NCBI RefSeq assembly: GCF_002760615.1
Contig: NZ_AWWI01000042.1
Location: 52,624-116,623 of the forward strand
Direction: 5' to 3'
Source of the DNA: Puniceibacterium antarcticum
GTDB lineage: Bacteria; Pseudomonadota; Alphaproteobacteria; Rhodobacterales; Rhodobacteraceae
Length of the DNA: 64,000 nucleotides
Position numbers and translations under genes: made by a program. Position 1 is the first letter of the stretch. Each line of letters starts with the position of its first letter. Under the pieces are notes generated by a model. That model was not told the DNA's origin. It made no database searches and was given only the letters and a program-made list of their open reading frames with translations. Below, piece after piece: positions 62,717-64,000 of this stretch.

Positions 62717-63690
62717 AGTTCTCCCCTTTCCATTTCACGCGACAGCCGCCACAGAAGGTAGGGCGCGCCGATCAGCCCGGTCATTACACCCACCGGCAGC
62801 TGGATGCCGCTCAGCGCCGCGCGCGCGACCAGATCGGCCAGCACGGTGATCAGCGCCCCCGCCGCAATGGCCCCCGCAAGCCGCCCGCCCAGTGTTCTGG
62901 CACCGGTCAGGCGGGCACTGAACGGCCCGGCCATCAGCGCAACAAAGGGGATCGGCCCGGCAACCGCGACCCCGACCGCCGCCAGCAGCACGCCGGTTCC
63001 GGCGAGGCCCCACCGTGCGCGTTCGACATTCAGCCCCAGCCCGGCGGCAAGGTCCGAACCAAGCTCAAGCGCGGTCAGCGCCTGCAGCTGGCCAAAGGTC
63101 ACAAGCCCAAGGATCAGCCCCAGCCCCCAGACCTGTGCCACATGCCTCCAGTCCCGCGCTGCCAAGGAGCCGGTCATCCAGCGCTGCGCATCCGCCGCGA
63201 CCTCGGACGGCAGCAGCGTCATCGAGAATGTGGTCAGCGCAGAGGCGGCAAAGCCGACCCCCAGACCCACAAGGATCAGCATCAGGGGCGGCGTCGCCGC
63301 GTCCCGCCGCCAGGACAACAACGCCACCAGCACCGCCGCTGCCAGCCCGCCACAGGCCGCGATCAGCGGCATCGGCAAAGCAACGCCAAGTGCTGTCGCC
63401 GCAACCACGGCCAGGCCGGCCCCAGAGGTAAATCCCATGATATCGGGCGCCGCCAAGGGGTTGCGCAACAGCGTCTGAAAGATCACCCCGGACAGGCCCA
63501 GCACCGCCCCCGCACCCACTGCGGTGGCGACGCGCGGCCCCCGGATCGTGTCAAGGATCAGCGCCCCGGGCCCTTCGCCGGTGATCAGCCCCTGCCACAG
63601 CTCGGCCATGCCGATATCGACCTGCCCGATCAGCACGGCGACCAGAACCGCCGCAAACAGCAGCGCCGTCAGGATCACGCCGCCCCTCAT
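62713..63690 (-). CDS. iron-siderophore ABC transporter permease (FepG-like)
   Basis: A 325-residue FecCD-family permease. GVIFQTLLRNPLAAPDIMGFTSGAGLAVV is the FecCD hallmark, and VGPIPFVALMAGPFSARLTG with the C-terminal GVMTGLIGAPYLLWRL complete the family pattern. The ATG at 63690 overlaps the upstream permease stop. Confidence 0.94.
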   Translation of the reverse strand: MRGGVILTALLFAAVLVAVLIGQVDIGMAELWQGLITGEGPGALILDTIRGPRVATAVGAGAVLGLSGVIFQTLLRNPLAAPDIMGFTSGAGLAVVAATALGVALPMPLIAACGGLAAAVLVALLSWRRDAATPPLMLILVGLGVGFAASALTTFSMTLLPSEVAADAQRWMTGSLAARDWRHVAQVWGLGLILGLVTFGQLQALTALELGSDLAAGLGLNVERARWGLAGTGVLLAAVGVAVAGPIPFVALMAGPFSARLTGARTLGGRLAGAIAAGALITVLADLVARAALSGIQLPVGVMTGLIGAPYLLWRLSREMERGEL

Positions 63691-64000
63691 CCCTGTGCCC
63701 CGGGCCGCAGACCACGGGCGATCCAGATAAAGACCGGTCCGCCCAGCAGGGCGACCATGATGCCCGCGCGCACTTCGGCAGGGGCAAGGATCAGCCGCCC
63801 AAGGCTGTCCGCAACCAGCAGCAGGCTCGCCCCCAAAATGGCCGCCGCCAGCAGCTCGGCGCGTAGGGAATGCCCCGCCACGCACCGCGCGATCGGCGGC
63901 ACCATCAGCCCGAGAAAGGCAATGGGCCCGGCCACCGCCACCGCCGCCCCCGTGGTCAGCGTCACCGCGACCAGCGTCGCCGCTTGCACTAGCCCCGGTC
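63687..64000 (-). CDS. iron-siderophore ABC transporter permease (FepD-like), partial
   Basis: The C-terminal end of a second FecCD-family permease whose start lies beyond the window. AVAVAGPIAFLGLMVPPIARCVAGHSLRA, LLLVADSLGRLILAP and VRAGIMVALLGGPVFIWIARGLR are diagnostic. The apparent start at 63989 is only an internal Met. It overlaps the FepG-like gene by ATGA. Confidence 0.93.
   Translation of the reverse strand, partial: PGLVQAATLVAVTLTTGAAVAVAGPIAFLGLMVPPIARCVAGHSLRAELLAAAILGASLLLVADSLGRLILAPAEVRAGIMVALLGGPVFIWIARGLRPGAQG

Overview
The window is GC-rich, dense with ABC transporters and carries degraded insertion sequences. Together these suggest an alphaproteobacterium of the Rhodobacteraceae / Roseobacter type: TAT-exported PhoX phosphatase, BluB under a cobalamin riboswitch, glycine-betaine and polyamine-type ABC systems, and IS5, IS6 and IS3 remnants. 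The genus assignment is inference; no rRNA, tRNA or CRISPR array was seen.

Layout. 0-5.6 kb: end of a membrane protein, a small secreted protein, a fused SecDF, an SLC13/TrkA-C permease and ExoD. 5.6-6.9 kb: a decayed IS5-family element. 6.9-10 kb: a methyltransferase and phoX behind a clear PHO box. 10.4-19 kb: an ATP-grasp protein divergent from a catabolic/transport operon (enolase-superfamily enzyme, FAD amine oxidase, PotDABC-like ABC transporter, cupin). 19-27 kb: a GntR regulator with a perfect palindromic operator, divergent from a peptide ABC transporter ending in a cytoplasmic gamma-glutamyltransferase. 27.6-30.8 kb: proXWV. 30.9-39.3 kb, minus strand: bluB with its cobalamin riboswitch, then a tightly coupled operon reading LacI regulator, solute-binding protein, two permeases, ATPase, nucleoside hydrolase, adenine deaminase.

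39.5-45.5 kb is the most unusual part. A 1225-residue regulator (SARP-like winged helix + BTAD + degenerate cyclase domain + AAA ATPase + TPR region) is divergent from a two-gene operon. The first gene resembles the Bacillus-type protein-glutamine gamma-glutamyltransferase Tgl, and the second is a pyruvoyl-dependent histidine decarboxylase. An amine-making enzyme coupled 2 bp downstream of an enzyme that could attach amines to glutamine suggests a bacterial protein-aminylation (for example histaminylation) module. That function is inferred; only the two homologies and the gene arrangement are seen. An array of heptamers at exact 11-bp period, the arrangement SARP regulators are known to bind, lies just downstream.

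46-53.2 kb: an MFS exporter, a RelE/Xre toxin-antitoxin pair, and a graveyard of IS fragments and broken sugar-metabolism genes (TIM-barrel isomerase, GMC oxidoreductase cut by IS3). 53.3-64 kb: an iron/siderophore island with exbB, two exbD genes, tonB, an ABC exporter, a TonB-dependent siderophore receptor, an AraC regulator, a siderophore-interacting reductase and a FepCGD-type uptake system that runs off the window end.
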